The notes: a model not told the origin generated them from the sequence alone. DNA of 64,000 bases from Phycisphaerales bacterium (GCA_020639115.1 JACKHG010000013.1:62001-126000); one strand, 5' to 3'; shown: positions 9,253 to 18,618, counted from the stretch's first letter. A program made the numbers and translations.

Positions 9253-10548
9253 CTATACCATGATGCCGCTGTGGGCCCGCACTTCGGCGACGCTGGTTTC
9301 GCCGTCGGCGACCTTCTGCAGGCCGTCATCGATGAGTGATCCGTCGGACCGGCTGCGCAGGCGCTCGCGCAGCGCGCGCACGTCGCCGTGCTCCGCGATG
9401 AGCTGTTTGTCATCCTCGCTCAGGCGCCAGACCTCAAACAGACCGGTGCGTCCCCGGTAGCCCAGGTGAGCGCAGGCGTCGCACCCCGGTGCATGCCACA
9501 CCGCGTCCGGGACTGGCTGGTTGAGCGATTCGAACCACGCCCGCTCGACGTCGTCCGGCGCCCGCTGCACCCGACACTCCGTACAGAGCTGCCGCACCAG
9601 GCGCTGGGCCACCACGACTTCCAGCGTCGCGGCGAGCTCGTGATCCGCGAGCTTCCAGTTGCGCAGCGCCGTGATCACGTTCACGGCGTTGCGGCTGTGC
9701 AGCGTGCTCAACAGCACGCAGCCGCTCGTCGCGGCCTCGAGCGCAGCCTCGGCGGAGCCCTCGTCGCGGATCTCACCGAGGAGCAGGTAATCGGGGTCGA
9801 GCCGCAGCATGGCGCGCAGGCCCGTGGCGAACTCGACGCCGTGCCGGTGATCGACGTGCATCTGCGTGATGCCCTCGAGCTGGTATTCCACCGGATCCTC
9901 GATCGTCACCACGCTGCGTTCCGCGACCCGCAACTCGTGCAACAGCGCATACAGCGTCGTCGTCTTGCCCGAACCCGTCGGCCCACACACCAGGAACATG
10001 CCGCTCATGCTGTCCAGCCAGGAGCGGATCGCGTCACGTGCGCTTCCGCCCAGGCCCAGTTCGTCGATGCGCTGCTTGACCCGGCGCTGATCCAGCAGGC
10101 GCAGTGCGAGTTTCTCGCCGAACACGCACGGGGCGCTGGCCAGGCGAATATCCACCGGCTCGCCGTCGACATCGACCGTCGTCCGCGCGTCGTGCGGCCG
10201 GAAGGTCGCGATCGGATCGAGCCCGGAGAGTACCTTGAAGTGCCGGATAAGATGCTGGCCCTGCTCGGTCGTGAGCAGTTCCGTATCCATCAGTACGCCG
10301 TCCACGCGGAAGCGCAGACGAACGCCGTTGTGCTGGGGCTCGAGGTGGATATCCGAAGCGCGTTCCCGGATGGCGTCGCGCAACACCGCGTCGCCGAGCC
10401 GCGCATGGTCGGCCTCACCGATGTCGTCTGCGCGCCGGGCCCAGCGGTCGCGCTCCGTACGGACGAAGCGGCTCAGCCGGTGATGCGTCTTCCGAATCCA
10501 GTGGTTGTTTTCGACCGGTGTGGCGGTTTGCTGCATTGTCTCGACCAT
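9253..10548 (-). CDS. GspE/PulE/PilB-type secretion or pilus ATPase
   Basis: The 431-residue AAA+ ATPase has the family signature in order: the Asp-box-like ASDIHLEPQHNGVRLRFRVDG, Walker A GPTGSGKTTT (about residue 188), TIEDPVEYQLEGITQ, and Walker B region LRLDPDYLLLGEIRDEGSAEAALEAATSGCVLLSTLHSRNA. It also has a zinc tetracysteine module (CTEC...CDAC) before a C-terminal helical part. It lacks most of the N1 domain of full-length GspE/PilB (usually over 500 residues). The ATG at 10548 is preceded by an AAGAGGGGC ribosome-binding site; longer in-frame starts are less convincing. No pilin or secretin genes lie nearby, so it is an orphan motor. A short perfect hairpin (ATAGAGC-TT-GCTCTAT, 9241-9256) overlaps its stop codon. 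Confidence 0.9.
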   Translation of the reverse strand: MVETMQQTATPVENNHWIRKTHHRLSRFVRTERDRWARRADDIGEADHARLGDAVLRDAIRERASDIHLEPQHNGVRLRFRVDGVLMDTELLTTEQGQHLIRHFKVLSGLDPIATFRPHDARTTVDVDGEPVDIRLASAPCVFGEKLALRLLDQRRVKQRIDELGLGGSARDAIRSWLDSMSGMFLVCGPTGSGKTTTLYALLHELRVAERSVVTIEDPVEYQLEGITQMHVDHRHGVEFATGLRAMLRLDPDYLLLGEIRDEGSAEAALEAATSGCVLLSTLHSRNAVNVITALRNWKLADHELAATLEVVVAQRLVRQLCTECRVQRAPDDVERAWFESLNQPVPDAVWHAPGCDACAHLGYRGRTGLFEVWRLSEDDKQLIAEHGDVRALRERLRSRSDGSLIDDGLQKVADGETSVAEVRAHSGIMV

Positions 10549-10788
10549 CGCTGCGCCCCTCTTGATGTTGTCCTGATACCCGAATCGTCGCGCTGCGCGC
10601 GATGCGAAGCTCTGTGCAGAGCTGTCGACGCTGCCTGCGAGCACGCGAGCAGCGCTTGCAGTCGATTTATGGGGTTCATAGACAGCGGCGGCCCTAAAGA
10701 CAAACCGCCGCGCGTGTCGGTACACGACTGAATTGAAAGCACAGGGGCGCGCGAACCCGGCGCACTGCGCCGCGCCCTGAACAACCTG

Positions 10789-11709
10789 TCAGCGGGACGG
10801 GGCCAGGCGCGTCATCTCGAACAGGCCCGGGGTCTGGGCCCCGAGGAATCCGGTGAAGGGGATCCACGCGCCGGATTCGTCCTGCACCTGTCCACGCTCG
10901 GCCAGCTCGTAGTAGGCATAAGTCCAGTGCAGCGCCCCCACCGAGCCGTCATCCTCGGTAACCGGGAAATCTCCATCGGCGGCAGCCGTGGCCGACTGGC
11001 GGAGCTTGCTGCCCGGCGCGCCCTCGATCGCGGCCTTCATCGGCACGCCGGCGGCGCGCAGGCCCTCCACGGTCGCCTCGATGTCCGGCCAGGCGTCGAC
11101 GGCGTGCTCGTTGATCCACGCCGTGAAGTGGTTGACCGCGCTCCCGTGCAGCAGCGTCCACGCGGCGTACTGGCTCGCCGCGTTGGCCGCCAGCACTGTC
11201 GAACGCGGCGGCGGCGCCCACGGCCGCTGGAACACGGCCACCAGGCGATCGACCGCCTCGGTCACGTGCCGCGTGTCCAGGCGCTCCTCGGCGAGGGCGC
11301 TGAGCGTCTCGTAGGGATAGTCGAACGTGGGCTCCTCGACGGCCGCCGCACGCGTGATCAGACCCGCGATATCCTCGGGCAACTGGCTCACCTCGAGCTG
11401 GCTGATGAACAGCTTCGGCATCCACGGATCGTCGTGCAGCAGGTGCACAGCCGTCAGGTGGGTCTCGGGAAAGTCATACTGGGTGGCCTCGTGATAACCC
11501 AGCGTGGTGAAAATCCGCCGCAGGGCCTCGAGGCCCGCCGGCTGCATCGGCAGATCCACGTTCAGCGTCCGGAACGCGATGTGGTCGTTGACCACGCGGC
11601 CGCCCCGCTCGGTGACGAGCTGCACGTACCGCTCGGCGTACGGCACGCGCCGCCGATAGTTCTGCCAAAGCCGATCGAACAGCAGGTCCAGTACACGACG
11701 GGCAACCAT
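10789..11709 (-). CDS. DUF1338 family protein (2-oxoadipate dioxygenase/decarboxylase-like)
   Basis: The 306-residue protein resembles the DUF1338 family, whose characterised member HglS/YdcJ converts 2-oxoadipate to 2-hydroxyglutarate in D-lysine catabolism. Family members bind one metal through two His and one Glu. Plausible ligands are the His in NDHIAFRTLN, the His in AVNHFTAWINEHAVD and a Glu near YAYYELAERGQV. The start at 11709 is supported by GGAGGT 10 bases upstream; an in-frame extension to 11865 runs through non-coding-like sequence. Neighbours give no lysine-pathway context, so the exact reaction is inferred from the family only. Confidence 0.75.
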   Translation of the reverse strand: MVARRVLDLLFDRLWQNYRRRVPYAERYVQLVTERGGRVVNDHIAFRTLNVDLPMQPAGLEALRRIFTTLGYHEATQYDFPETHLTAVHLLHDDPWMPKLFISQLEVSQLPEDIAGLITRAAAVEEPTFDYPYETLSALAEERLDTRHVTEAVDRLVAVFQRPWAPPPRSTVLAANAASQYAAWTLLHGSAVNHFTAWINEHAVDAWPDIEATVEGLRAAGVPMKAAIEGAPGSKLRQSATAAADGDFPVTEDDGSVGALHWTYAYYELAERGQVQDESGAWIPFTGFLGAQTPGLFEMTRLAPSR

Positions 11710-12023
11710 GGGAATCTTGACCTCCGGCCAGTACCTCGCCGCCCGCACGGACGACGGAAAGGGGGGATCATAGGGCGGCGCTGGCAAAAGACAATTGCCG
11801 CCCGCCGCGAGCCGCGGCCCCCCACCGCAAACCCGATGCGTACATCCGGAGGACACCGGCCCCACACCGCGGGCGACTCCCTAGGCGCCCACGGACACCT
11901 CCGGATATTCCAGGAGGCCATCGGGTGAAGTTCCGATAACCGGCCTTTGCAGCCCCACCGCGGGACCAGTACGCTGCCGCCGCCAGCCCCCTTTCGAGTG
12001 CGCCGGCACACGGAGCAGATGCG

Positions 12024-12983
12024 GTGGACCGTCAGCTCAGATTCTCACCCGCCGCCCTCGTCACGGTCGTCTGCTGGGGTACATCGTTCGTCGCCACCCG
12101 CGTGGCGCTCACCTGGTTGACGCCTGCGGCCCTGGTGACGTCGCGACTCGTCCTGGGGCTCGCGACGCTGCTCGCCATCGCGCGTATCGGCCGATCGGTT
12201 CGGCGACTTGATCCGCAGGACCGGCTGCGCTGCCTGCTGCTCGGGGCCATCCTCGCCGGGCACCTGCTCCTGCAGAACAGCGGCCTGCTCCGCACGACGG
12301 CGACGCACACGGGCTGGATCATTGGGTTTATCCCAGCGATGATCGCGCTCGGCTCCGTGGTCTTGCTGGGCGAGCGGTTGGCGCCGCGCGGCTGGTGCGG
12401 CATCGCGCTCGGGGCCGCCGGCGTTGCGCTGGTCTGCCTCTCGAGCGGCCTGCGATTCAGCGCTGCGACCGTCGGCGACCTGATGCAGTTGCTGTCCTGC
12501 GTCACGTGGACCGTCTTCACCCTGCTCTCGGTGCGCCCCATCGTGCACAGCGGAGCGCTGCCCGTGACCATCTGGACGATCGGTGTCGCCGCGGTGATCG
12601 CGGCCCTGATCGAGACGACTGGCTTGCTCAATCCGGACGCTGCCGTGCGCGGTGGGCAGTGGTCCGTCGGACCCGCGACCGCCGGCCCCCTCCTCGCCGT
12701 CGTCTTTCTCGGCGCCGTCTCGTCGGGAGCGGCGTACGTCCTGTGGAACGTCGCCATCCGCTCGATCGGCTCTTCGGCGACCGGCGCGTACCTTTACCTC
12801 GAGCCCTTCGCGACGCTGCTCGCCGCGCAGATCGTGCTCGGCGAACGGCTGACCTGGATGGGCGTGTGCGGCGGAATCGTCGTGCTCGGCGGCGTGGCGC
12901 TGGTCGGGCCAGCCCGCCGCCCGGCGCGTACCGCGCCGACGGCCGGTCCGGCACCGGCTACGGACGGCCCGCAGCGCCAGTAG
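12024..12983 (+). CDS. EamA/DMT-superfamily transporter
   Basis: The 319-residue protein is built of about ten hydrophobic segments arranged as two EamA repeats. The first starts LVTVVCWGTSFVATRVALTWLTPA and the second DLMQLLSCVTWTVFTLLSVRP. Each repeat ends with the typical LGERL motif (VVLLGERLAPRGW and IVLGERLTWMG). These inner-membrane drug/metabolite carriers export or import small metabolites; the substrate is unknown. Translation probably starts at GTG 12024, with GGAG at 12012-12015. It stands alone between oppositely oriented genes. Confidence 0.87.
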   Translation: MDRQLRFSPAALVTVVCWGTSFVATRVALTWLTPAALVTSRLVLGLATLLAIARIGRSVRRLDPQDRLRCLLLGAILAGHLLLQNSGLLRTTATHTGWIIGFIPAMIALGSVVLLGERLAPRGWCGIALGAAGVALVCLSSGLRFSAATVGDLMQLLSCVTWTVFTLLSVRPIVHSGALPVTIWTIGVAAVIAALIETTGLLNPDAAVRGGQWSVGPATAGPLLAVVFLGAVSSGAAYVLWNVAIRSIGSSATGAYLYLEPFATLLAAQIVLGERLTWMGVCGGIVVLGGVALVGPARRPARTAPTAGPAPATDGPQRQ

Positions 12984-13134
12984 CTCAGCCGGCAAATTCA
13001 CACTTCGGATACACACGGGAATCACGCACGCCATATGCGCCAGGTATACTCGCTGATGGCGGCCACGGGCTTGGGGCCGCCACATCTGTGTGTGTGGACG
13101 GTCGGATCGAAAATCTCATTTGGGAATTGATACT

Positions 13135-14595
13135 ATGCGCACCAACCTCGCGTGCGGGACCCTGTTGGCATCGGCACTCCTTGCAGCATCGGCATCAGCG
13201 CAGCAACTCGACGCCCAGACGCCCGCCCAGCGCGTTCCCCTGGCGGTCGAGGCGGACAACGGCAGCATCATCGCCGGCGACCAGACGTTCGACTCCTGGC
13301 GCGCGTACGTGCAATCGGACTACTTCCGCCAGAACGGACTGCGCTGCGGCGCTGCTCCCACCGGCGTCGATGTCGCCCTCGAACGCGCCGGATCCTCCGC
13401 CGACTGTACGTTCAACAACACCAACCCCTCCGGCGTGTATGATCCCTCCGTGGTGAAATACCGCATTCCGGTCGTCGTGCACGTGCTCCGCAACAGCTCC
13501 GGCTCGAGCGGCAACATCAGCGCCGCCCTCGTCCAGTCGCAGATCGACATCCTCAACGAGGACTTCCTGGCGATCCTCGGCAGCAACGGCGAGAACGGAA
13601 CCGACGTGCAGATCGAGTTCTACCTCGCCACGGTGGATCCCAGCGGCAATCCCACCACTGGCATCACCTATTCGAACAACTCCACCTGGTACAACGACGG
13701 CGGCAGCTACTGGACGTCCCTGGCCTGGGACACCAACCGCTACCTCAACATCTACACCAACACCGCAGGCGGCTACTTGGGCTACGTGCCCGACCTGCCG
13801 CAGGGCGGCCTCGTCGGCTCGACCTCCGACCGCGTGGTCATTCTCTGGGATTCCTTCGGCCGCAACGCTCCCATCGGCCCGCCCTACAACCAGGGCCGGA
13901 CCGTCACGCACGAAGTGGGCCACTACCTCGGCCTCTGGCATACCTTCGACAACGGCTGCGGGACCACCGCGGGCTGCTACACCTCGGGCGATCGCATTTG
14001 CGACACGAACCGCGAGTCGGGCCCCAACTACGGCTGCTCCGCGTCGAGCAGTTGTAGCAGCGCCGACCCCATCCACAACTACATGGACTACACCGATGAC
14101 CTGTGCATGACGGAGTTCACGCCCGAGCAGGCCAAGCGCATGCGCTGCTCGCTCGAGCACTACCGGCCGAACCTCTACGAGATCGTCGTCGCCGCGACCT
14201 GCAGCGACGGCATCCTCAACCAGGGCGAAACCCGCATCGATTGCGGCGGCCCCTGCCCGGTCTGCGCCTGCACGTCGGACGCCCAGTGCAGCGACGGCCT
14301 CTTCTGCACCGGCACCGAAACCTGCGACGACTTCGGCATGTGCTCATTCGGACCCGCCCCCTGCGCTGGCGCCACCTGGTGCTCCGAGACGACCGACGAC
14401 TGCCGGCCCTACGGTGACGGTGATTTCGATTCCGACGGCGACGTCGACCTCTACGACTTCCGCGCGTTCCAGGACTGCTTCGGCGCACCCGGCCTGGGCG
14501 CCTGCGCCGCCGGCAAGATGACGGGCAGCGGGGTCATCGGCGCCGCCGATCTGGCGGCCTTCACCGCTCAGCTCAGCACCCGCGGGCCGAACTGA
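13135..14595 (+). CDS. Secreted M43 (pappalysin/cytophagalysin-like) metalloprotease with dockerin-like tail
   Basis: The 486-residue protein starts with a signal peptide (MRTNLACGTLLASALLAASASAQ). A metzincin domain follows with the zinc site HEVGHYLGLWH (about residue 258) and the Met-turn region DDLCMTEFTPEQ. Disulfide-rich surroundings such as GDRICDTNRESGPNYGC are typical of family M43. A Cys-rich linker (NQGETRIDCGGPC...CSDGLFCTGTETC) leads to a dockerin-like EF-hand module, DFDSDGDVDLYDFRAFQDC. It is probably exported and calcium-dependent. The ATG at 13135 begins the signal peptide; an upstream in-frame extension to 13090 would spoil it. Confidence 0.9.
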   Translation: MRTNLACGTLLASALLAASASAQQLDAQTPAQRVPLAVEADNGSIIAGDQTFDSWRAYVQSDYFRQNGLRCGAAPTGVDVALERAGSSADCTFNNTNPSGVYDPSVVKYRIPVVVHVLRNSSGSSGNISAALVQSQIDILNEDFLAILGSNGENGTDVQIEFYLATVDPSGNPTTGITYSNNSTWYNDGGSYWTSLAWDTNRYLNIYTNTAGGYLGYVPDLPQGGLVGSTSDRVVILWDSFGRNAPIGPPYNQGRTVTHEVGHYLGLWHTFDNGCGTTAGCYTSGDRICDTNRESGPNYGCSASSSCSSADPIHNYMDYTDDLCMTEFTPEQAKRMRCSLEHYRPNLYEIVVAATCSDGILNQGETRIDCGGPCPVCACTSDAQCSDGLFCTGTETCDDFGMCSFGPAPCAGATWCSETTDDCRPYGDGDFDSDGDVDLYDFRAFQDCFGAPGLGACAAGKMTGSGVIGAADLAAFTAQLSTRGPN

Positions 14596-15060
14596 CCGAC
14601 CAGTCCGCCGCATTGCCGACAGCGAGAACGCCGCTTCAAAGTGCCGCTTTGCGCCACATGCGATCGGCGGTTCCGCCGGAACTTTGTTGCGCGCCGGTTG
14701 CCGACGCAGCCGTCGCGCACCGCAATCGTGGTGTATACTATCCCGCATACAGAGGAGCGGTGGGTGCCTGCCGGCGCGTGCAAGCCCGGATGAAGGTCGC
14801 ACCCCTCCCGAAGCACTCCCCTGGATCGGCTGCCACCCGAAAAGAGTGGCAGGTCGACATGGGTTCCGTCACCCGGGTTTCCCTGATCATCTGAACCGCC
14901 CGATACCTTGCCACCGCGCGCTGCGGGTCATGCACGCGATCGCGCCGGGTGCCGAGCATCGAACGTGCGCTTCGGCGCGCCGCCAGGTTCGCATCGCGCA
15001 AGATGCGGACGGCGCGCCGTCTTTCCAGGCGTCCCCCGGACGCCCGTATGGAGAATTCCC
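14596..15060. other. 465-bp intergenic stretch with possible structured RNA
   Basis: No convincing coding frame was found. A TATACT box at 14734-14739 is followed by sequence that can form several stems. GGGTGC near 14762 can pair with GCACCC near 14806. There is a perfect 7-bp hairpin, CTGCCAC...GTGGCAG (14830-14852), and a GGGT/ACCC pair follows. I could not match it to 4.5S, 6S, tmRNA, RNase P RNA or a known riboswitch. It may be a 5' leader for the small gene at 15061 or an unannotated small RNA. Confidence 0.25.
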
Positions 15061-15189
15061 GTGAGCAGCATGCCCAACAAGGGTAAACCCCAGCCGCCCG
15101 CAACGCCCGGCCAGCCGCCCAAGGCCAATCCGCCGAGCACGCCCAAACCGGCCACCGGCAAGCCCGCGCCGAAGAAGGGCAGCCACTAG
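15061..15189 (+). CDS. Small Pro/Lys-rich hypothetical protein
   Basis: This 42-residue frame starts at GTG 15061 with GGAG at 15050-15053 (7-base spacing); an internal ATG at 15070 would give 39 residues. The product is dominated by Pro, Lys, Ala and Gly (MPNKGKPQPPATPGQPPKAN, ending KPAPKKGSH), with no hydrophobic segment. It is followed 10 bases after its stop by a strong hairpin, which supports a real transcript end. No family is recognised. Low-complexity basic tails like this can bind nucleic acid, but that is only a possibility. Confidence 0.4.
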   Translation: MSSMPNKGKPQPPATPGQPPKANPPSTPKPATGKPAPKKGSH

Positions 15190-15198
15190 TATTTGACG

Positions 15199-15232
15199 CC
15201 GGGGCGGATCCCCTCGCGGGAATCCGCCCCGG
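15199..15232. terminator. GC-rich hairpin between convergent genes
   Basis: The inverted repeat CCGGGGCGGATCCC / GGGAATCCGCCCCGG has a 5-base loop and one bulged base. No T-tract follows on either strand, so it is best read as a transcription-end hairpin shared by the small plus-strand gene and the minus-strand PEP-CTERM gene that ends at 15254. Confidence 0.6.
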
Positions 15233-15253
15233 CCATCGGCGCCGAATTGACGA

Positions 15254-15832
15254 TCAGCGACGACGACGGCGCCGGCGCAGCGCCAACAGCGCGAATCCCG
15301 CCATCGCGGACAGCGTCGAGGGCTCGGGCACCAGCGCGGCGCCCGCTCCATCAGGCCGGAAATCGTAGTAGGGATTGTCGTCAACGTGCCGAAAAACATC
15401 GCTCTCCGTCGTTCCGTCGGCAAACTCGGCGACGACAGTGATGCCCGTCATGTCCCGCGCGTAGTAGACATACTCGTCCACATCCACGAAGAACGAGAGC
15501 GACGCGTTGTTCATGAAGGACCCGGGCGTGAACCGCACCCGAAGGTTGTCGCCGTTGTCACCCGGAAACGAGAAGTTCGCATCGTTGATGTCGAAATTGG
15601 CGAAGTCGAAAAGGTGCACGCCGTAGTTGGAATCAAAGCGGTGAGAGTCGCCCGGCAGATCCAGCTCGATCCGCACCAGGTCGCGCGACGAGTTGTTGCG
15701 AATCGACCAGAACCCCGGCGACACGTCGATCGACTGCTCGCCCTGCGCCTGGATCACGATCGCCGCCCGGGCGACGCACGGAACCATGAGCCCGGCTGCG
15801 AGCACCATACCTGCAATTCCACTTCTGACCAT
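15254..15832 (-). CDS. PEP-CTERM sorting-domain protein
   Basis: The 192-residue secreted protein has a signal peptide (MVRSGIAGMVLAAGLMVPCVARA), a beta-rich Asp/Asn-rich middle, and a C-terminal PEP-CTERM signal. The signal consists of VPEPST, a short hydrophobic helix (AMAGFALLAL) and a run of seven Arg. Such tails are recognised by exosortase and cleaved during export to the cell surface; no exosortase gene is in this window. AGGAGAG precedes the ATG at 15832, and the longer in-frame start at 16018 would bury the signal peptide. The middle domain is not recognised. Confidence 0.85.
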   Translation of the reverse strand: MVRSGIAGMVLAAGLMVPCVARAAIVIQAQGEQSIDVSPGFWSIRNNSSRDLVRIELDLPGDSHRFDSNYGVHLFDFANFDINDANFSFPGDNGDNLRVRFTPGSFMNNASLSFFVDVDEYVYYARDMTGITVVAEFADGTTESDVFRHVDDNPYYDFRPDGAGAALVPEPSTLSAMAGFALLALRRRRRRR

Positions 15833-16330
15833 GATTTCTCTCCTGTCTGAACAGTCCCTGAGAATCCGGAACTTCCGCCGATTGCAATCGGATCCGACGC
15901 GGCGCACCGCCGCGACGGCCACAACGCGAAGCTTCCTGATCGAGCACACCCACTCGGGCCCGATCCCGCCCCCTCGTCTCCGAAAGCAAATGCGAAATGC
16001 GGATGTGCACGCCCTCACACAAAGGCGTTTTTTTTCAGACTGATGTCAGTGGACTCGTGCCACCCGCGCAGGATTGATGCGTTGCACTGGATTCACGTGG
16101 TCGCCTCAGCGACCGATGCTCCGAGCTGCCCCTCCGCGGTCAAGCGGCGATTCACGGTCGACTGAAGCTCCTAGCACGAAAGAGCCGAGTTGCCCCGAGG
16201 CATCCCCTCCACTATGCCGCACGACCAGGAACTTCCGATCGACGAGGCATGAACACCGTGCGACGCTACAACTGTTGTTCCCAGCCTCGCTGAGGCATAT
16301 ACCCTAGCCATCCCTGCGAGGACTTGAATG
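15833..16330. other. Intergenic region without recognisable gene
   Basis: About 500 bases between the PEP-CTERM start and the tRNA-His gene. It presumably holds the PEP-CTERM promoter. Base composition is less GC-biased than the genes, with one T-run near 16028. I see no coding frame with a ribosome-binding site, no repeat and no RNA that I can name. Confidence 0.5.
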
Positions 16331-16403
16331 GCCGACCGACGGGACTCGAACCCGTATCCCCGCGTTCACAGCGCGGTGCTCTGACCCTTGAGCTACAGCC
16401 GGC
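16331..16403 (-). tRNA. tRNA-His (GUG)
   Basis: The cloverleaf folds fully on the minus strand. It has an acceptor stem with the extra 5' G(-1) opposite C73 that marks tRNA-His, D-stem GCTC/GAGC, and anticodon stem CCGCG/CGCGG with loop CTGTGAA (anticodon GTG). The T-arm is ACGGG-TTCGAGT-CCCGT. CCA is not encoded: after C73 the gene reads CA then T. It lies 38 bases downstream of tRNA-Gln in the same orientation. Confidence 0.93.
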
Positions 16404-16441
16404 AGCGCGCCCGCACCTTCTGTCGGCGCGGACGATCCCCA

Positions 16442-16512
16442 CGGCGCGCGCGGGAGTTGAACCCGCACCCGCGCATTCAAAGTGCGCGATGCTGCCGCTA
16501 CACCAGCGCGCC
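16442..16512 (-). tRNA. tRNA-Gln (UUG)
   Basis: The cloverleaf is on the minus strand, with acceptor GGCGCGC/GCGCGCC, anticodon stem GCGCA/TGCGC with loop CTTTGAA (anticodon TTG), and T-arm GCGGG-TTCAACT-CCCGC. The discriminator is G73 and CCA is not encoded. Probably co-transcribed with tRNA-His. Confidence 0.93.
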
Positions 16513-16585
16513 GCAGTGTCGGCGCACACCGTCTCCGCATCGCGCGCAGCTCCGCGCTGCGTGCAGTCCGGCGCTACGCGCCTAC

Positions 16586-16620
16586 AAAAAAACCGGCCGA
16601 CCTTCGCGGTCGACCGGTTC
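16586..16620 (-). terminator. Rho-independent terminator
   Basis: Read on the minus strand, a 12-bp stem with one G-T/mismatch position (AACCGGTCGACC, loop GCGAA, GGTCGGCCGGTT) runs into seven T residues. It lies between the permease gene (ending 16770) and the tRNA pair, so it most likely ends the permease transcript and insulates the tRNAs. Confidence 0.85.
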
Positions 16621-16769
16621 ATAGGCTGCTTTCACCTGTCGCGGGAAATTACCCGCGCGGGCGCACGCGCTCCGGTCGACCTCGCTGATGGCCGTGTTGA
16701 TGGAACAACGTGCAGATGAGAACGATGCCGTTCATGACGTAATTACCGTACTGCGCGATTTGCGAAATG

Positions 16770-18389
16770 TCAAGCGTGCGCAGGTTCCGCCGGCGCGCCG
16801 CGCGCCGCCCCCAGCAGATCCGCGACGAAATAGATACCCGCCATGATCAGGTAACCCGCGGCCACCGTGTACGCCCGGGTCGCGAGGGGACCGGCTGCTG
16901 AGTCCGCGGGCGCCGCCTGCACGATCATGAAGTAATCGAGCACGTTGCCCGAGAGCTGATACGCGTGCATCAGGCCGACGAACGTCAGACCCGCCGCCAC
17001 CAGCGACCACACCGCCGCCGCCCGCAGCCGGCGCTCGATCAGCAGCGCCGCGATCGCCGCGACGATCATGCACGTGAAGATGTAGCCCCGCTCCATCAGC
17101 AGCAGACCGTGGATCAGAAAGCCGTTGACGTCCGCCCCGCCGTTCGCACGCAGCACCTGCTCGAGGGTGAGCCCGCCGGAGGCCGCGAACGCCCCCGCCA
17201 TCACCGTCGTGCCCCACGCCGCGATCGCTGGGAAAAGCCCCAGGGCCACCGCCGGGGCGTGCGCCCGCGGCGTCGCCTGAAACGCCTGCGCGGTGATCAC
17301 CACGCCGATCCACACCACGATCGCGATGCCCGCCTCAATCGGCACCAGGCTGTTCACCGTCGCCACCGCCCCGCCCAGGCAGATCAGCGTGATGACGAGC
17401 CCGTTGAGCGTCGAGTACCCCGCCCGAGCCCCCAACCCTTTCCAGCCCGGATGCCCGATGTAGATCGTCGTGGGAAAACAACTGCCGAACAGCGCCCCCG
17501 CGATCGTGCCCAGCCCGTTCACCGCCAGCGACGAACGCGTGTCGAACTTATCGCCCGCCGCCTCGGCGCTCTCGATGTTCTGCAGGCTCCCGACCACGTT
17601 GAAAAGCCCCATCGGCACGATCACCGACAGCAGCGCGAGCCACTCCTGCCGCGGCAGCGCGAACACGCTCGCGACCGCCCCACCCGCCCAGTGCGGCAAT
17701 TGCCAACCGCTCGGCGGCACGATCGCCCCCATGCTGATGCCCGTCCACGCCTCCGGCAAACGCCAGGCCAGCAGCGTCCCGATCAGCACCGCCACGAATC
17801 CGCCGGGCAGTCCGCCCGGGAAACGCACGCGCCCGAACAGCGCCAGCAGCACGACCGCCAGCGCCGCCATCGCCACCACCGGCCGCACCCAGATCTCGAG
17901 CGCAAACGTCATCGAGATGAACCCGATCGCGATGCCCGCCAGCGTCGCCAGCAGCGCCGCCCGCGGCGTGTGCCGCCGCACCCACTCCGCGACGAACGCA
18001 CCGCCGAACTCGATCGCCCCGCTCCCCAGCGACGCGAACAGACCCATCTTCCACGCGAACTCCGCATCGTGCGTGCGCTGGTACGCCGGCACCATGACGA
18101 AAAACACGTACACCAGCAGCGACGGCGTGTTGATCCCGTAGGGCAGCGCCGTCACGTCGTCGCGCCCCTCGCGCCGCGCCACGCGCCGTGCCTGCCACGC
18201 GTAGAACAGATTGCCCAGCAGGATCGAAACGGCTGCCCCGGGCAGAATATGGGCGTAGATGAACCGCGCGTCCGGCCCGCTCATCCCGCACAGGCCGCCG
18301 CACAGCCCGACGATCAGCAGCAACTGCACCAGGTTGTCGATGAAGAGTCCGAAAAAGCCGTCGAGGTCGCGTTTGACAAAATACTTCAT
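16770..18389 (-). CDS. NCS2-family purine/xanthine-uracil-type permease
   Basis: The 539-residue membrane protein has 12-14 hydrophobic segments. Landmarks of nucleobase-cation symporter 2 proteins are visible: DVTALPYGINTPSLLVY near residue 78, SVIVPMGLFNVVGSLQNIESAEAAGD mid-protein, and GSCFPTTIYIGHPGWKGLGARAGYS further on. It probably imports a nucleobase such as xanthine, uric acid, hypoxanthine or uracil; the exact substrate cannot be read from the sequence. It starts at ATG 18389 and stands alone. The purine-catabolism genes at 52-58 kb could use its substrate, but they are about 35 kb away. Confidence 0.85.
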   Translation of the reverse strand: MKYFVKRDLDGFFGLFIDNLVQLLLIVGLCGGLCGMSGPDARFIYAHILPGAAVSILLGNLFYAWQARRVARREGRDDVTALPYGINTPSLLVYVFFVMVPAYQRTHDAEFAWKMGLFASLGSGAIEFGGAFVAEWVRRHTPRAALLATLAGIAIGFISMTFALEIWVRPVVAMAALAVVLLALFGRVRFPGGLPGGFVAVLIGTLLAWRLPEAWTGISMGAIVPPSGWQLPHWAGGAVASVFALPRQEWLALLSVIVPMGLFNVVGSLQNIESAEAAGDKFDTRSSLAVNGLGTIAGALFGSCFPTTIYIGHPGWKGLGARAGYSTLNGLVITLICLGGAVATVNSLVPIEAGIAIVVWIGVVITAQAFQATPRAHAPAVALGLFPAIAAWGTTVMAGAFAASGGLTLEQVLRANGGADVNGFLIHGLLLMERGYIFTCMIVAAIAALLIERRLRAAAVWSLVAAGLTFVGLMHAYQLSGNVLDYFMIVQAAPADSAAGPLATRAYTVAAGYLIMAGIYFVADLLGAARGAPAEPAHA

Positions 18390-18618
18390 GGTTTTTTCGG
18401 TTGGCCGGGTCGATCAGCCGGCTGGACGCGGTTCGGGTCGTTGCGGTTCAGCGGCGCATTCTCGGCCGGTGCCCCTCCGGCAGCAAGTCCGAAACGCCCG
18501 CGACACATGTTGTCATGCGGACGCCCGCGTCGCCCGTTGAATGCGGCTGTGCGACCCCCTATACTCGTTGCCGGGGTCTTCACACAACATGTCCGGCGGG
18601 TACGCGGAGGGGCCGTCC

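Noticed and set aside
9241..9256. ATAGAGC-TT-GCTCTAT hairpin as a terminator or repeat
   Set aside because: The stem is only 7 bp with a 2-base loop and there is no T-tract. A weaker look-alike near 44587 shares only GAGCTTGCTCTA. Noted in the ATPase entry but not called separately.
13202..14160. Gly/Val/Asp-rich minus-strand frame within the M43 protease region
   Set aside because: It is fully antisense to a clear signal-peptide protease gene, so it is a shadow.
14741..15060. 4.5S/SRP RNA, 6S RNA or a known riboswitch
   Set aside because: The signature loops (such as the GGAAGGAAGCA-like SRP apical sequence) are missing.
16074..16307. 77-codon plus-strand frame
   Set aside because: No ribosome-binding site, and the Arg/Ser/Pro-rich translation looks like non-coding GC-rich sequence.
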